This document shows, piece by piece, positions 17,417 through 25,547 of a stretch of DNA of 41,616 nt. The translations under genes and the position numbers were made by a program. Origin of the DNA: Lachnospiraceae bacterium (GTDB lineage: Bacteria > Bacillota > Clostridia > Lachnospirales > Lachnospiraceae). Below the pieces are notes generated by a model that saw nothing but the letters and a program-made list of their open reading frames with translations, was not told where the DNA came from and did not search any database. Within the stretch, counting starts at the first letter, position 1; the number at the start of each line of letters is the position of its first letter. The DNA is taken from positions 1 to 41,616 of the forward strand of contig JAGBCB010000039.1 of NCBI GenBank assembly GCA_017938145.1, read 5' to 3'.

Positions 17417-18427
17417 TTACTCCTCCGGTTTTATGTTCGCTCCCGGTACAATGCGTCTGACATGTTCATGGGTATATAAGTGGTCCGAACAATATTCAAA
17501 ATTACCTTCGCACTTGGAGCAATAACGGAATTCTAAGTTTTCATCATCCAACTCGGTTCTTCCGCAAATGGAACATTTATGTCTGGTAATTACGGTTCTT
17601 CCCTGATAGGTAGAAGTATTTCCCACCTTTTGGGCCTGATGCACCTTCTGCCGGTACTCCATCTTACGCTTTTGCTCCTTCGGAGAAATTCTGCGGTAAT
17701 CCCTGGTTGCAAAGAAAAATACCAGGAAGTTAAGCAAGGTCGCCACCATCATAATTCTGGAGGAAATGTTGCCCATAATAAAGCTGTAAACCATTAAAAA
17801 TCCGTAGAAAATACCAAGCCATTTTGCTTTAATCGGAATTAAGAACTGAATTCTAAACACCGCCTCCGGACAGCATGCCGCAAAAGCAAGCAGCATGGAC
17901 ATCTTTAACTGGTCGGTACTGATGGAACGGAACCAATAGGTTGGTAACAGTGTTGCTTCTCCGCCGACAGTGGCAGTACCGTATATGGTAAACACCTGTC
18001 TTGCGCCGTCAGGTCCGATTTGCTCAATCAGCTCCGCAAACTGCACTCTGGCCACAAAATACAAGACAAAGCTTCCGATAACCGTAAACAACAGACCGGA
18101 AAAGATATATAAATTATACCGGAATTTTCCCATAACATACTGCAGGTTACATCCGAGAATATAATAACAATACAATACGATTAAAAGCATCAGCATACCG
18201 GAAAAGCCGCTTCCAAGACCTGCTTCCGGCATCAGCACCCAGGTAAACAGTCTCCAGACCTGTCCCTTCAGCACCAGATAAGGATTTAAGTACAAATACT
18301 CCACAACGCCCGGCAGGAACATCTGGAGGAAATAGCCGATACCTGTACATACCACTAAATATAACGGTAAGTTATTCAAAGCATATCTTCCGTATTTTTG
18401 TTCCATTCTCATCAAAAACTTTCCCAT
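17417..18427 (-). CDS. Rhomboid-like membrane protein with C-terminal zinc ribbon
   Basis: A 336-residue protein. About six membrane segments occupy residues 20-250. The loop GQVWRLFTWVLMP is typical of rhomboid and derlin-like folds. The C-terminal about 60 residues contain paired cysteines (CSICG, YCSKC) and a final YCSDH..THEH group, a likely zinc ribbon exposed to the cytoplasm. I do not see the GxSG/His catalytic pair of active rhomboid proteases, so it is more likely a pseudoprotease or chaperone-like member. It follows corA by 34 bases. Confidence 0.75.
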   Translation of the reverse strand: MGKFLMRMEQKYGRYALNNLPLYLVVCTGIGYFLQMFLPGVVEYLYLNPYLVLKGQVWRLFTWVLMPEAGLGSGFSGMLMLLIVLYCYYILGCNLQYVMGKFRYNLYIFSGLLFTVIGSFVLYFVARVQFAELIEQIGPDGARQVFTIYGTATVGGEATLLPTYWFRSISTDQLKMSMLLAFAACCPEAVFRIQFLIPIKAKWLGIFYGFLMVYSFIMGNISSRIMMVATLLNFLVFFFATRDYRRISPKEQKRKMEYRQKVHQAQKVGNTSTYQGRTVITRHKCSICGRTELDDENLEFRYCSKCEGNFEYCSDHLYTHEHVRRIVPGANIKPEE

Positions 18428-18461
18428 AAACTACTACTTCTGCCTTTCTAAATGTCAAACA

Positions 18462-19406
18462 CTAAAATACATCCTTCTTGTGGAAAATCAGAGCCACAAG
18501 ACCGGCAAGTAACAATGCAAACGCAAGGACAATGTAAAATCCGTACGGATTATTATGCCCCGGCAGCGGCACGTTCATACCGTAAAAGCTGGCTATCATG
18601 GTCGGAATCGACATAACGATGGTAACCGTTGCCAAAAATTTCATAACAATATTTAAGTTATTACTGATAACTGAGGCAAAGGTATCCACCATTCCGCTTA
18701 AAATTCCATTGTAAATGTTGGCCATCTCCATCGCCTGTTTATTCTCGATAATTACGTCTTCCAGTAAATCCTCATCATCCGGATAACGCTTCACCTTTTC
18801 ACTCTTCATCATTTTTTCGAAGACACCTTCATTGGCACGCAGGGAGGTTGTAAAGTACACCAAACTCTTTTGCAGTTCCAAAAGCTCAAATAATTCTTTG
18901 TTCTTCTGGGATACATGCAGACGGTCTTCGATAGACTCACTCTGGCGGTTGATGGAACGTAAAAACTGCAAAAACTGAGTTGCAACCCTAAAGAAAATCT
19001 GCAATATAAACCGGGTCTTTTTGTGGGTAGAAAAACCTTTTACCCGACCGGTACGCAGCTGCGCCAATACCGGAGTGTCTACGAGACAAACCGTAATAAT
19101 ATAATCGTCCAAATGTACAATGGCAAGCGGCATGGTAATGTAACGGTCTTTTTCCTGCTTTTCCACAATTTCCTTTTCAATTGCAGGGATGTCGACAATC
19201 ATCAAGGTATAGTCGTCTTCCTTTTCGATACGGGCACGTTCTTCCGCATCCAGTGCAGCCTTCAAAACATCTTCTTCCACACTGCACATACTGGCAATAT
19301 GATGAATTTCCGAAGGAGTGGGGTTCGTCATGGAAATCCAACAGTCTTTTTCTACGGTTTCAATTTGTTCCAGGTTTCCATCAATGGTTTTGAAAATCTC
19401 AATCAT
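18462..19406 (-). CDS. corA: CorA family divalent cation transporter
   Basis: A 314-residue CorA. A large cytoplasmic N-terminal domain (about 1-245) is followed by two C-terminal membrane helices, with the selectivity motif YGMNVPLPG in the loop between them and the basic tail HKKDVF. It imports Mg2+ (possibly Co2+/Ni2+) as a pentamer. The ribosome binding site AAGGAGGATT belongs to repeat copy 2, and a terminator closes the operon upstream, so expression may depend on readthrough or a cryptic promoter. Confidence 0.95.
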   Translation of the reverse strand: MIEIFKTIDGNLEQIETVEKDCWISMTNPTPSEIHHIASMCSVEEDVLKAALDAEERARIEKEDDYTLMIVDIPAIEKEIVEKQEKDRYITMPLAIVHLDDYIITVCLVDTPVLAQLRTGRVKGFSTHKKTRFILQIFFRVATQFLQFLRSINRQSESIEDRLHVSQKNKELFELLELQKSLVYFTTSLRANEGVFEKMMKSEKVKRYPDDEDLLEDVIIENKQAMEMANIYNGILSGMVDTFASVISNNLNIVMKFLATVTIVMSIPTMIASFYGMNVPLPGHNNPYGFYIVLAFALLLAGLVALIFHKKDVF

Positions 19407-19411
19407 AACCC

Positions 19412-19473
19412 AATCCTCCTTTTGTTTTGCGAAGCAAAATGCCCGCCCGCACGCGGGCAGAGGATTTTCCTCC
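19412..19473 (-). repeat. Structured RBS repeat, copy 2
   Basis: It has the same arrangement as copy 1: GGAGGA / TCCTC pair, GC stem GCCCGC / GCGGGC with a 2-base gap, then stem TTTTGC-TTC-GCAAAA (19439-19425) and the corA ribosome binding site. Compared with copies 1 and 3 the C-G pair at the fifth stem position has become G-C on both sides, a compensatory change that preserves the hairpin. Confidence 0.9.
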
Positions 19474-19490
19474 TTGTCTTGTTTAGAATG

Positions 19491-19516
19491 AAAAAGGCAG
19501 ATTGTTCCATCTGCCT
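19491..19516 (-). terminator. Terminator of the citrate synthase/IDH/GntR/CPBP operon
   Basis: Stem AGGCAGAT / ATCTGCCT with a 6-base loop followed by five T on the minus strand. It lies 32 bases after the CPBP stop and only about 20 bases before repeat copy 2. Confidence 0.85.
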
Positions 19517-19548
19517 CTTCTTTTTTTACTATTATAAAATTTCAATGC

Positions 19549-20454
19549 TTATTCGTCAAATGAATTTTCGCTAAACATTTCATTTTCTGCAATATTTTCC
19601 GGTTCTGTTACCATAACCGGTTCTCTTTTGGCTCCCGGATACAATTTAGCAGCCACAAAGAGCAATACTACACCTACTAAAGCCACGCAGCCAGCGCCAA
19701 TCCAAGTTTCTGTAAGTGCCGCCGGCAAAAGGGATAAAACTTCAGCCGAACCGTTTACACAGGCATGCAGTAAAATTGCTGCCCAGATAGAGTGAAAATA
19801 CTCTGCCGTAAAGCCTAAGATGATTCCAAGTGCAAAAGCATACACACCCTGAATCAGATTCATGTGGTAAATACCGAATAAAACCGCCTGAAGTATATTG
19901 GCCGCCATAAACGGCATGATTTTCTGTGCTTTTTTCAATGTTACACCGCGGAACAAGAATTCTTCCGCCAACGGTGCCAAAATCACTGTAACAAACAGGG
20001 ATAACCAGACATTTCCACCAAGCAAAGATTCCATCAGCTCACTATACTGGTCGGTTAAACTCTGCGGCAATATCGGATATACCGCATTTAAACACATGGA
20101 AATCAAAAACTGCAGGGAAAGACCCAAACATGCCATAGCCGCAATCAGTTTTCCGTTTACTACTTCCTTCAGCTTCCAATCGGTGGCAGGCTTATGTTCC
20201 CGGTACCAAAGGGCACCGATAAGCAACGTGCCGGCAGTAGCAATTGCGGTAATTATCATCAGCATATCTACGCTATACATATTTTCCATGAGATACGCTT
20301 CCTGCTCTGCTGCATCCGTTATACCAAGCGTAGCCATTTTCACTGCCATATATGCACCATAGACAAAAGAAAAAATAAAAGAAACCGATACCTGGCACAA
20401 TAATGCTACGATAATCGGCAGGAAACATCCTAAAAATTTTCCTGTTTTTTTCAC
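19549..20454 (-). CDS. CPBP family intramembrane metalloprotease
   Basis: A 301-residue protein with about eight membrane helices. The CPBP (Abi) motifs are EEFLFRGVTLKKAQ (EExxFRG), GIYHMN and HACVNGSAEV. They supply the Glu and His residues of the Rce1-like active site. The substrate is unknown; relatives act in CAAX processing, bacteriocin immunity or anti-sigma cleavage. It starts with GTG (20454) with GGAGG about 10 bases before it, and lies 2 bases after the GntR stop, so it is the last gene of that operon. Confidence 0.9.
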   Translation of the reverse strand: MKKTGKFLGCFLPIIVALLCQVSVSFIFSFVYGAYMAVKMATLGITDAAEQEAYLMENMYSVDMLMIITAIATAGTLLIGALWYREHKPATDWKLKEVVNGKLIAAMACLGLSLQFLISMCLNAVYPILPQSLTDQYSELMESLLGGNVWLSLFVTVILAPLAEEFLFRGVTLKKAQKIMPFMAANILQAVLFGIYHMNLIQGVYAFALGIILGFTAEYFHSIWAAILLHACVNGSAEVLSLLPAALTETWIGAGCVALVGVVLLFVAAKLYPGAKREPVMVTEPENIAENEMFSENSFDE

Positions 20455-20456
20455 CG

Positions 20457-21137
20457 TTACAGGCCCTCCTTATTCATATTTTCAATGGTCTGGATAATAT
20501 GCTCATGGGCCAGCTTTTCCGCCAAATCACCGTCTCTGCTCCGGATTGCTTCCAGAATAGCCAGATGCTCCTCATTGGACTGCAGGGCACGTTCTTCTCT
20601 CTTTAACGATTCCTTACGGATTCGTTCCAGATACTGGTGGAAGGTAGTAAGCTCATGCTCTAAAATTTTACTGCCGGATGCCCGGTAGATGCTTTCGTGG
20701 AATTTATTATCCAACTCCACCAGCTGTTCATAATGCTTTTTCTTTGCATGGAATTTAGAAAGATACACGATTTCTTCAATAGTATCAATTTCCGGTTCCG
20801 AAATATGCTCGCACGCCCATCTGGCAGCCAAGCCCTCCAGATAAGAACGGATTACATAAATATCTCTGGTATCCTTTGAAGAAATTCCGGTAACGTAGGC
20901 TCCCTTGTTCGGGACAATTTTTACCAGGCCCTCCAGTTCCAGCTGACGAAGTGCCTCCCGGACCGGAGTACGGCTAACGCCGCACTCTGCCCCGATTGTC
21001 GCTTCCTTTAATTCTTCATTTTCACTGTATTTTCCGGACAATATGTCCTCTCTAATCCGGTGAAATACTCTTCCACGGAGAGAATATTGGTCGGTTACTT
21101 CCTTTTGGACAGCACTTCTGTCCTTACCCTCTTCCAT
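20457..21137 (-). CDS. GntR family transcriptional regulator, FCD (FadR) subfamily
   Basis: A 226-residue regulator. The N-terminal winged helix (about 15-85) contains LSGKYSENEELKEATIGAEC and VSRTPVREALRQLELEGLV. The C-terminal all-helical FCD domain (about 95-220) has conserved metal/ligand positions including DNKFHESIYRASG and EHLAILEAI. FCD regulators bind organic acids. It lies 39 bases after isocitrate dehydrogenase in the same operon, and a perfect 18-bp palindrome overlaps the operon promoter, so it most likely represses its own operon in response to a TCA-type acid. The inducer is not known. Confidence 0.93.
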   Translation of the reverse strand: MEEGKDRSAVQKEVTDQYSLRGRVFHRIREDILSGKYSENEELKEATIGAECGVSRTPVREALRQLELEGLVKIVPNKGAYVTGISSKDTRDIYVIRSYLEGLAARWACEHISEPEIDTIEEIVYLSKFHAKKKHYEQLVELDNKFHESIYRASGSKILEHELTTFHQYLERIRKESLKREERALQSNEEHLAILEAIRSRDGDLAEKLAHEHIIQTIENMNKEGL

Positions 21138-21176
21138 TATTTTATACCTTTCCTTTTCTAAGATATAACCTTATTC

Positions 21177-22343
21177 TTACAGATTAGCAATTGTCTCCAT
21201 AATATAATCTGCGAATTCCGCACCGGTAACACCTGTGTCACGGCCGGTAATTACATATTTCTTCTCTGTTACAGTACAGATATCGAGAGCCTTGTAAAGC
21301 TTATCTGCCTGCTCGGTATAACCGATGTGGCCAAGAAGCATTGCTGCTGCGCGGATAACGCTGCATGGGTCAGCATATTTATCTCTGCCTTCGGTTACCA
21401 TACGAGGTGCAGAACCGTGGATAGCTTCGAACATAGCATATCTCTTACCGATGTTTGCACTGCCGGCAGTACCTACGCCACCCTGGAACTCTGCTGCTTC
21501 ATCTGTGATGATATCGCCGTACAGGTTTGGAAGTACCAGTACCTGGAAGTCACGTCTTCTCTTTTCATCGATGAGCTTAGCAGTCATAATGTCGATGTAC
21601 CAGTCATCTGCAGTGATGTCCGGATAATCCTTTGCGATTTCACGGAAGGTATCCAGGAACTTACCATCGGTAGTCTTGATGATATTTGCCTTGGTAACTG
21701 CAGTTACTCTTGTCTTCTTATTAGCCTTTGCATATTCAAATGCGGCACGGATAATTCTTTCGCAGCCCTGGCTGGTTACTACGGTAAAGTCTACGCCAAG
21801 GTCTTCTGTTACATGTACACCCTTGCTGCCTACAGCATAAGCACCTTCGGTATTTTCACGGTAGAAGGTCCAGTCAATACCCTGTTCCGGAATACGAACC
21901 GGACGTACGTTTGCAAACAGGTCGAGAGCCTTTCTCATGGCAACGTTTGCACTTTCTACGTTTGGCCATGGATCGCCCTTTCTAGGTGTAGTTGTAGGTC
22001 CCTTTAGAATAACATGGCATTCCTTTAATTCTTCCAATACATCAGCAGGAATGGCTGCGTTTTCTTCCACTCTTCTTTCGATGGTAAGACCGTCGATTAC
22101 CTTAAACTCTACCTTGCCGGACTTTACTTCGTCTGCAAGTAAGTACTCTAAAATTCTCTGAGCCTGTGCTGTGATAGCAGGACCGATGCCGTCACCGCCG
22201 CACACACCAATCTTAATGGTAGGAAGGGCTGCATAATCTAAGAAGTCGCCCTGTGCCTTCATCTCTTCCACTCTCTTTAACTGCTCCTCTAACAACTTAC
22301 CGAATTTCTCTTTTGCCTCTGCAATCTGTGCTGCGTAATCCAT
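21177..22343 (-). CDS. Isocitrate/isopropylmalate dehydrogenase family, probable isocitrate dehydrogenase
   Basis: A 388-residue beta-decarboxylating dehydrogenase. The nucleotide/substrate motifs are GGDGIGPAIT near residue 50, GPTTTPRKG, YRENTEGAYAVGSKG, VTKANIIKTTDG and a conserved D-x-x-x-D metal site in DIITDEAAEFQGGVGTAGSANIG. Pairing with the citrate synthase-like gene favours isocitrate as substrate, yielding 2-oxoglutarate. Cofactor choice cannot be read with confidence. The ATG at 22343 was chosen, with GGAGG 8 bases ahead; the TTG five codons earlier lies in the ribosome binding site. Confidence 0.9.
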   Translation of the reverse strand: MDYAAQIAEAKEKFGKLLEEQLKRVEEMKAQGDFLDYAALPTIKIGVCGGDGIGPAITAQAQRILEYLLADEVKSGKVEFKVIDGLTIERRVEENAAIPADVLEELKECHVILKGPTTTPRKGDPWPNVESANVAMRKALDLFANVRPVRIPEQGIDWTFYRENTEGAYAVGSKGVHVTEDLGVDFTVVTSQGCERIIRAAFEYAKANKKTRVTAVTKANIIKTTDGKFLDTFREIAKDYPDITADDWYIDIMTAKLIDEKRRRDFQVLVLPNLYGDIITDEAAEFQGGVGTAGSANIGKRYAMFEAIHGSAPRMVTEGRDKYADPCSVIRAAAMLLGHIGYTEQADKLYKALDICTVTEKKYVITGRDTGVTGAEFADYIMETIANL

Positions 22344-22403
22344 TGTTTTATCCTCCAAAATAATTTTTTAAGTTAGGTCGATTTAAGCGACCCTTGCAAA
22401 ACC

Positions 22404-23807
22404 TTAGTCGACAATCGGTGGTAAATTGATGCCGTGCTTGCCCTGACGCAGCTGAATCTGCTCAGAAAGCTCCTTATCGGTAATAACAGTAATACGGCCG
22501 CCGTCATACTGCTCGTCTACCCATTCCTTTAATTCCACAACCAAAGGATTGTTCTTATCTAACGCATCGTCTCCCTTTAATTTGAATACGGTGTTCATCC
22601 AGTGAGCGATACCCGCCAGACCGGATGTATTGGAAACAGCTACTAAAACCGGACGGTTTAAGAACTTTTCTGTATCGAAAATGTTATAAATTTCTTCGTT
22701 TTTTAGAAGACCGTCTGCATGGATACCGGCTCTGGTTACGTTAAAGTTTGCACCACAGAACGGTGTTCTGGACGGAAGCTTGTAACCGATTTCTTTTCTG
22801 TAGTACTCTACCAGTTCGGTAATTACAGTAGTATCCATACCGTCTAAGGTACCCTTCAACTGGGCATATTCAAATACCATTGCCTCAAGCGGTGTGTTAC
22901 CTGTACGTTCACCGATACCGAACAGAGAACAGTTAACACCGCCGGCACCGTACAGCCATGCCGTGGTGGAATTGGTAACTGCCTTGTAGAAATCGTTATG
23001 GCCGTGCCACTCTAAAAGCTCTGAAGGAACACCGGCATGTACATTCAGCGCATAGATAATACCCTGTACGGAACGAGGAATAACCGCACCAGGGAAGTTT
23101 ACACCATAGCCCATGGTATCGCAGGCACGGATTCTAACCGGAATGTTGTATTCCATACCTAATTTCATCAGTTCAAAACAGAACGGAATAACAAAGCCGT
23201 GAATATCGGAACGGGTGATATCTTCTAAGTGACATCTTGGGGCAATACCTGTTTCCAGACACTCTCTGACAATGTTTAAATAATGCTCCATAGCCTGGGC
23301 ACGGGTCATCTTCATCTTATAGAAAATGTGGTAGTCGGAACAGCTTACCAGAATACCGGTTTCACGGATACCAATGGATTTTACCAGTTCAAAGTCCTTT
23401 TTACTGGCACGAATCCAGGTACTGCATTCCGGGAAATCATAGCCTCTTTCCATACATTTATATAACGCATCTCTGTCTTTCTTGCTGTAAACAAAAAATT
23501 CACTCTGGCGGATAATACCGTTTGGACCGCCCAGTTTATGCAGGTAATCATAAATGGTTACAATCTGCTCCGGTGTATATGGAGCTCTGGACTGCTGACC
23601 ATCACGGAAGGTAGTATCTGTAATGAAGATATCCTCCGGAAAATTGTGGGGAACAATTCTGTCGTTAAATGCAATCTTTGGAATTTCGTCATACGGGAAC
23701 AGGTTACGGAACACATTTGGTTCTTTTACATCTACTAACGGATAAATTTTTTCATCCAAAAACAGCAGGTTATTTTGCGGATTAATATGTACTTTTCGAT
23801 TCTGCAT
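22404..23807 (-). CDS. Re-type citrate synthase-like enzyme (HMGL/isopropylmalate synthase family)
   Basis: A 467-residue protein of the DRE-TIM (HMGL-like) superfamily. The signature ITDTTFRDGQQ (about 62-72) supplies the catalytic Arg and metal Asp, and EWHGHNDFYKA the metal histidines; GIGERTGNTPLEAMV is also family-typical. In Clostridium kluyveri and other anaerobes this family is the Re-citrate synthase, condensing acetyl-CoA and oxaloacetate. The adjacent isocitrate dehydrogenase supports that role over homocitrate or isopropylmalate synthesis. No aconitase lies in the window. ATG at 23807 was chosen: AAGGGAG precedes it, and the upstream in-frame extension would run over the promoter and operator. 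Confidence 0.85.
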   Translation of the reverse strand: MQNRKVHINPQNNLLFLDEKIYPLVDVKEPNVFRNLFPYDEIPKIAFNDRIVPHNFPEDIFITDTTFRDGQQSRAPYTPEQIVTIYDYLHKLGGPNGIIRQSEFFVYSKKDRDALYKCMERGYDFPECSTWIRASKKDFELVKSIGIRETGILVSCSDYHIFYKMKMTRAQAMEHYLNIVRECLETGIAPRCHLEDITRSDIHGFVIPFCFELMKLGMEYNIPVRIRACDTMGYGVNFPGAVIPRSVQGIIYALNVHAGVPSELLEWHGHNDFYKAVTNSTTAWLYGAGGVNCSLFGIGERTGNTPLEAMVFEYAQLKGTLDGMDTTVITELVEYYRKEIGYKLPSRTPFCGANFNVTRAGIHADGLLKNEEIYNIFDTEKFLNRPVLVAVSNTSGLAGIAHWMNTVFKLKGDDALDKNNPLVVELKEWVDEQYDGGRITVITDKELSEQIQLRQGKHGINLPPIVD

Positions 23808-23843
23808 AATTATGTACTCTCCCTTATATTTTCTCACTTTTGC

Positions 23844-23875
23844 ATAATTGTATACAATTATACTCGTATTGTCAA
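23844..23875 (-). promoter_or_regulatory. Citrate synthase operon promoter with 18-bp palindromic operator
   Basis: TTGACA (23875-23870) and TACAAT (23852-23847) are spaced 17 bases apart on the minus strand. A perfect 18-bp palindrome, ATAATTGTATACAATTAT (23844-23861), covers the -10. Its core TTGTATACAA is the shape typically bound by FCD-type GntR regulators. Confidence 0.88.
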
Positions 23876-23913
23876 CCAGAAAGTTCACAATTTTTCATGT
23901 TTTTTCTAAACTT

Positions 23914-24957
23914 TTATTTTGCCTTTCTCTTAGCTATTACATAATCCGCATATTCCCGCGGAATCAGCCCCTTTTGCATCATGGAATTTAAGTACTCTGC
24001 CACGACGCTTTCTGCTATTTCGGCACGGATTAATTCTCCAAGAACCTCCAACACCTTATCCTTGTATTCCTGGGCAGAATAAATACCATCATAAAACATA
24101 ACCCGGGCAATATATATTTTCTGATAGTAAACACTTTCCTCATCGGTTTTTCCGTCATCCAAAACAAAATTCTCCGGTAAAATTTTCAGCATGTTTTTTA
24201 CCGAACCGGAAGAACACCAAATACCCGGCGCTGCAGAATACATATTTTTTCTGTGCTCGGTGCGGTACGGACTGCTTTCAACAGTATAATACTTTGGAAG
24301 TAACCCGCCAAAAATCATACTAACCACCGATTTATCATTTAACTCCGGATATTCTTCCACCGGCCGCGCTGTCATACCCCTGCGGATATGAACAGCGTCC
24401 GATTCCGAAAGTCTGGACTTAAGCAACCGTGGCTCATCATCCAGAACAAGAAAATACAGATAACTGGCATTCTTCCACATATAAGCAGGTCTTTGCACGA
24501 TTTTTTCTGCAGAACATAGATCAATCAGAACCGGAACATGATGTTTCTTTACTTTATACGCAACAAAAAGTTTCTTCAGCTTCTGCTCGTCATACTGCGC
24601 AAGGGAAATCTCCTTCTCTTCTTTCTCCGGGCTTTCCTTTTTTTCTGATTCCAGCCATTCCAAAGCTCCCGGCTCTTCTTCTGTTCCTTTTTTCTTCCCT
24701 TTTTCTTTCTTTTTATTCTTTTTCATCTTTTCCGGCTGATTAACAGAAACCGTCTTCTGCTCAAAAGATGTGTTGAATAAAATCAGACCATCTACAAACA
24801 TAACTAAAAAAGCCGCAAGACCCATCAGGGCGTTTCCTAAAAAAACAGCAAGCAGGGTAAGTACCACACCTGCTGCCAGAATGCCCATCATCAGATAAAT
24901 CTTGCGCTTTGTTTTTCCGCTTCCGTATTTTAATGTATTAATTAGTTTTTTTGGCAT
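23914..24957 (-). CDS. Unknown membrane-anchored protein, 347 residues
   Basis: There is a basic N-terminus, then two closely spaced membrane helices (about 20-62). A lysine/glutamate-rich linker follows (about 75-115). The cytoplasmic domain (about 120-347) contains LKKLFVAYKVKKHHVPVLIDLC, a YPELNDKSVVSMIFGGLLPKYY segment and an ending EYADYVIAKRKAK. I recognise no named family. It lies 11 bases after nrdG and may be cotranscribed with it, but no functional tie is evident. Confidence 0.7.
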   Translation of the reverse strand: MPKKLINTLKYGSGKTKRKIYLMMGILAAGVVLTLLAVFLGNALMGLAAFLVMFVDGLILFNTSFEQKTVSVNQPEKMKKNKKKEKGKKKGTEEEPGALEWLESEKKESPEKEEKEISLAQYDEQKLKKLFVAYKVKKHHVPVLIDLCSAEKIVQRPAYMWKNASYLYFLVLDDEPRLLKSRLSESDAVHIRRGMTARPVEEYPELNDKSVVSMIFGGLLPKYYTVESSPYRTEHRKNMYSAAPGIWCSSGSVKNMLKILPENFVLDDGKTDEESVYYQKIYIARVMFYDGIYSAQEYKDKVLEVLGELIRAEIAESVVAEYLNSMMQKGLIPREYADYVIAKRKAK

Positions 24958-24968
24958 AACCGTTTCCC

Positions 24969-25499
24969 CTATTTTTGTTCCAAATCATATAAAACAATCT
25001 GTCCTTCCGCCAAAGATTCCTGCACAAGGATTGTCCTCTGATTGGAAGAACCTTTAAACCGCAGGGACAAATTCTTTAATGCTTCCACAAATTCCCCGTC
25101 TACCAGAACCTCCAGGCAGGAGAGAATTTCCCTTGTTTCGGGAAATTCCTCCCACATGCGGCCCATAATATCTTTTTCGAAGTCATACCCGGAAAAAAGC
25201 CAGACCGACTTTTCCGGATATGCTTCCTTTACTCTTTTTAGTAACGCAGATACCGCCGGCTGATTCTGTGGCTCCATTGGCTCTCCGCCGAGCACGGTTA
25301 ACCCCTTTACATAGGAAGGCTCCAGATATTTAATTATCTCTTCTATGGTTTCTTCCGTAAAGGCTTTACCGAAATTAAAATCCCAGGCTTCCTCATTAAA
25401 GCAGCCTTTACAATAATGGGTACAACCGCTGACAAACACGGATACCCGTACTCCCGGCCCGTTCGCCACATCGTATTGCTTGATATCTGCATAATTCAT
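24969..25499 (-). CDS. nrdG: Anaerobic ribonucleotide reductase activating protein NrdG
   Basis: A 176-residue radical SAM enzyme. The cluster motif C-x3-C-x2-C is at residues 26, 30 and 33 (SGCTHYCKGCFN), and the SAM-binding stretch TVLGGEPMEPQNQ follows. It makes the glycyl radical on NrdD. ATG at 25499 was chosen, with AAAGGGAA upstream; this removes 11 residues from the longer frame and gives the usual NrdG start MNYADIKQYDV. It follows nrdD by 48 bases. Confidence 0.97.
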   Translation of the reverse strand: MNYADIKQYDVANGPGVRVSVFVSGCTHYCKGCFNEEAWDFNFGKAFTEETIEEIIKYLEPSYVKGLTVLGGEPMEPQNQPAVSALLKRVKEAYPEKSVWLFSGYDFEKDIMGRMWEEFPETREILSCLEVLVDGEFVEALKNLSLRFKGSSNQRTILVQESLAEGQIVLYDLEQK

Positions 25500-25547
25500 G
25501 ATAGTAATTCCCTTTCTGTCTGCCGAATCCACAGACAGAATTCAGCC

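Noticed and set aside
21327-22007. Long plus-strand reading frame (226 codons) opposite isocitrate dehydrogenase
   Set aside because: The minus strand encodes a complete, motif-rich dehydrogenase here. The opposite frame has no RBS and no recognisable domain, so it is a shadow of codon bias.
22373-22392. Possible terminator between the citrate synthase and IDH genes
   Set aside because: The GGTCG/CGACC stem is only 5 bp and is not followed by a T run; the two genes appear cotranscribed.
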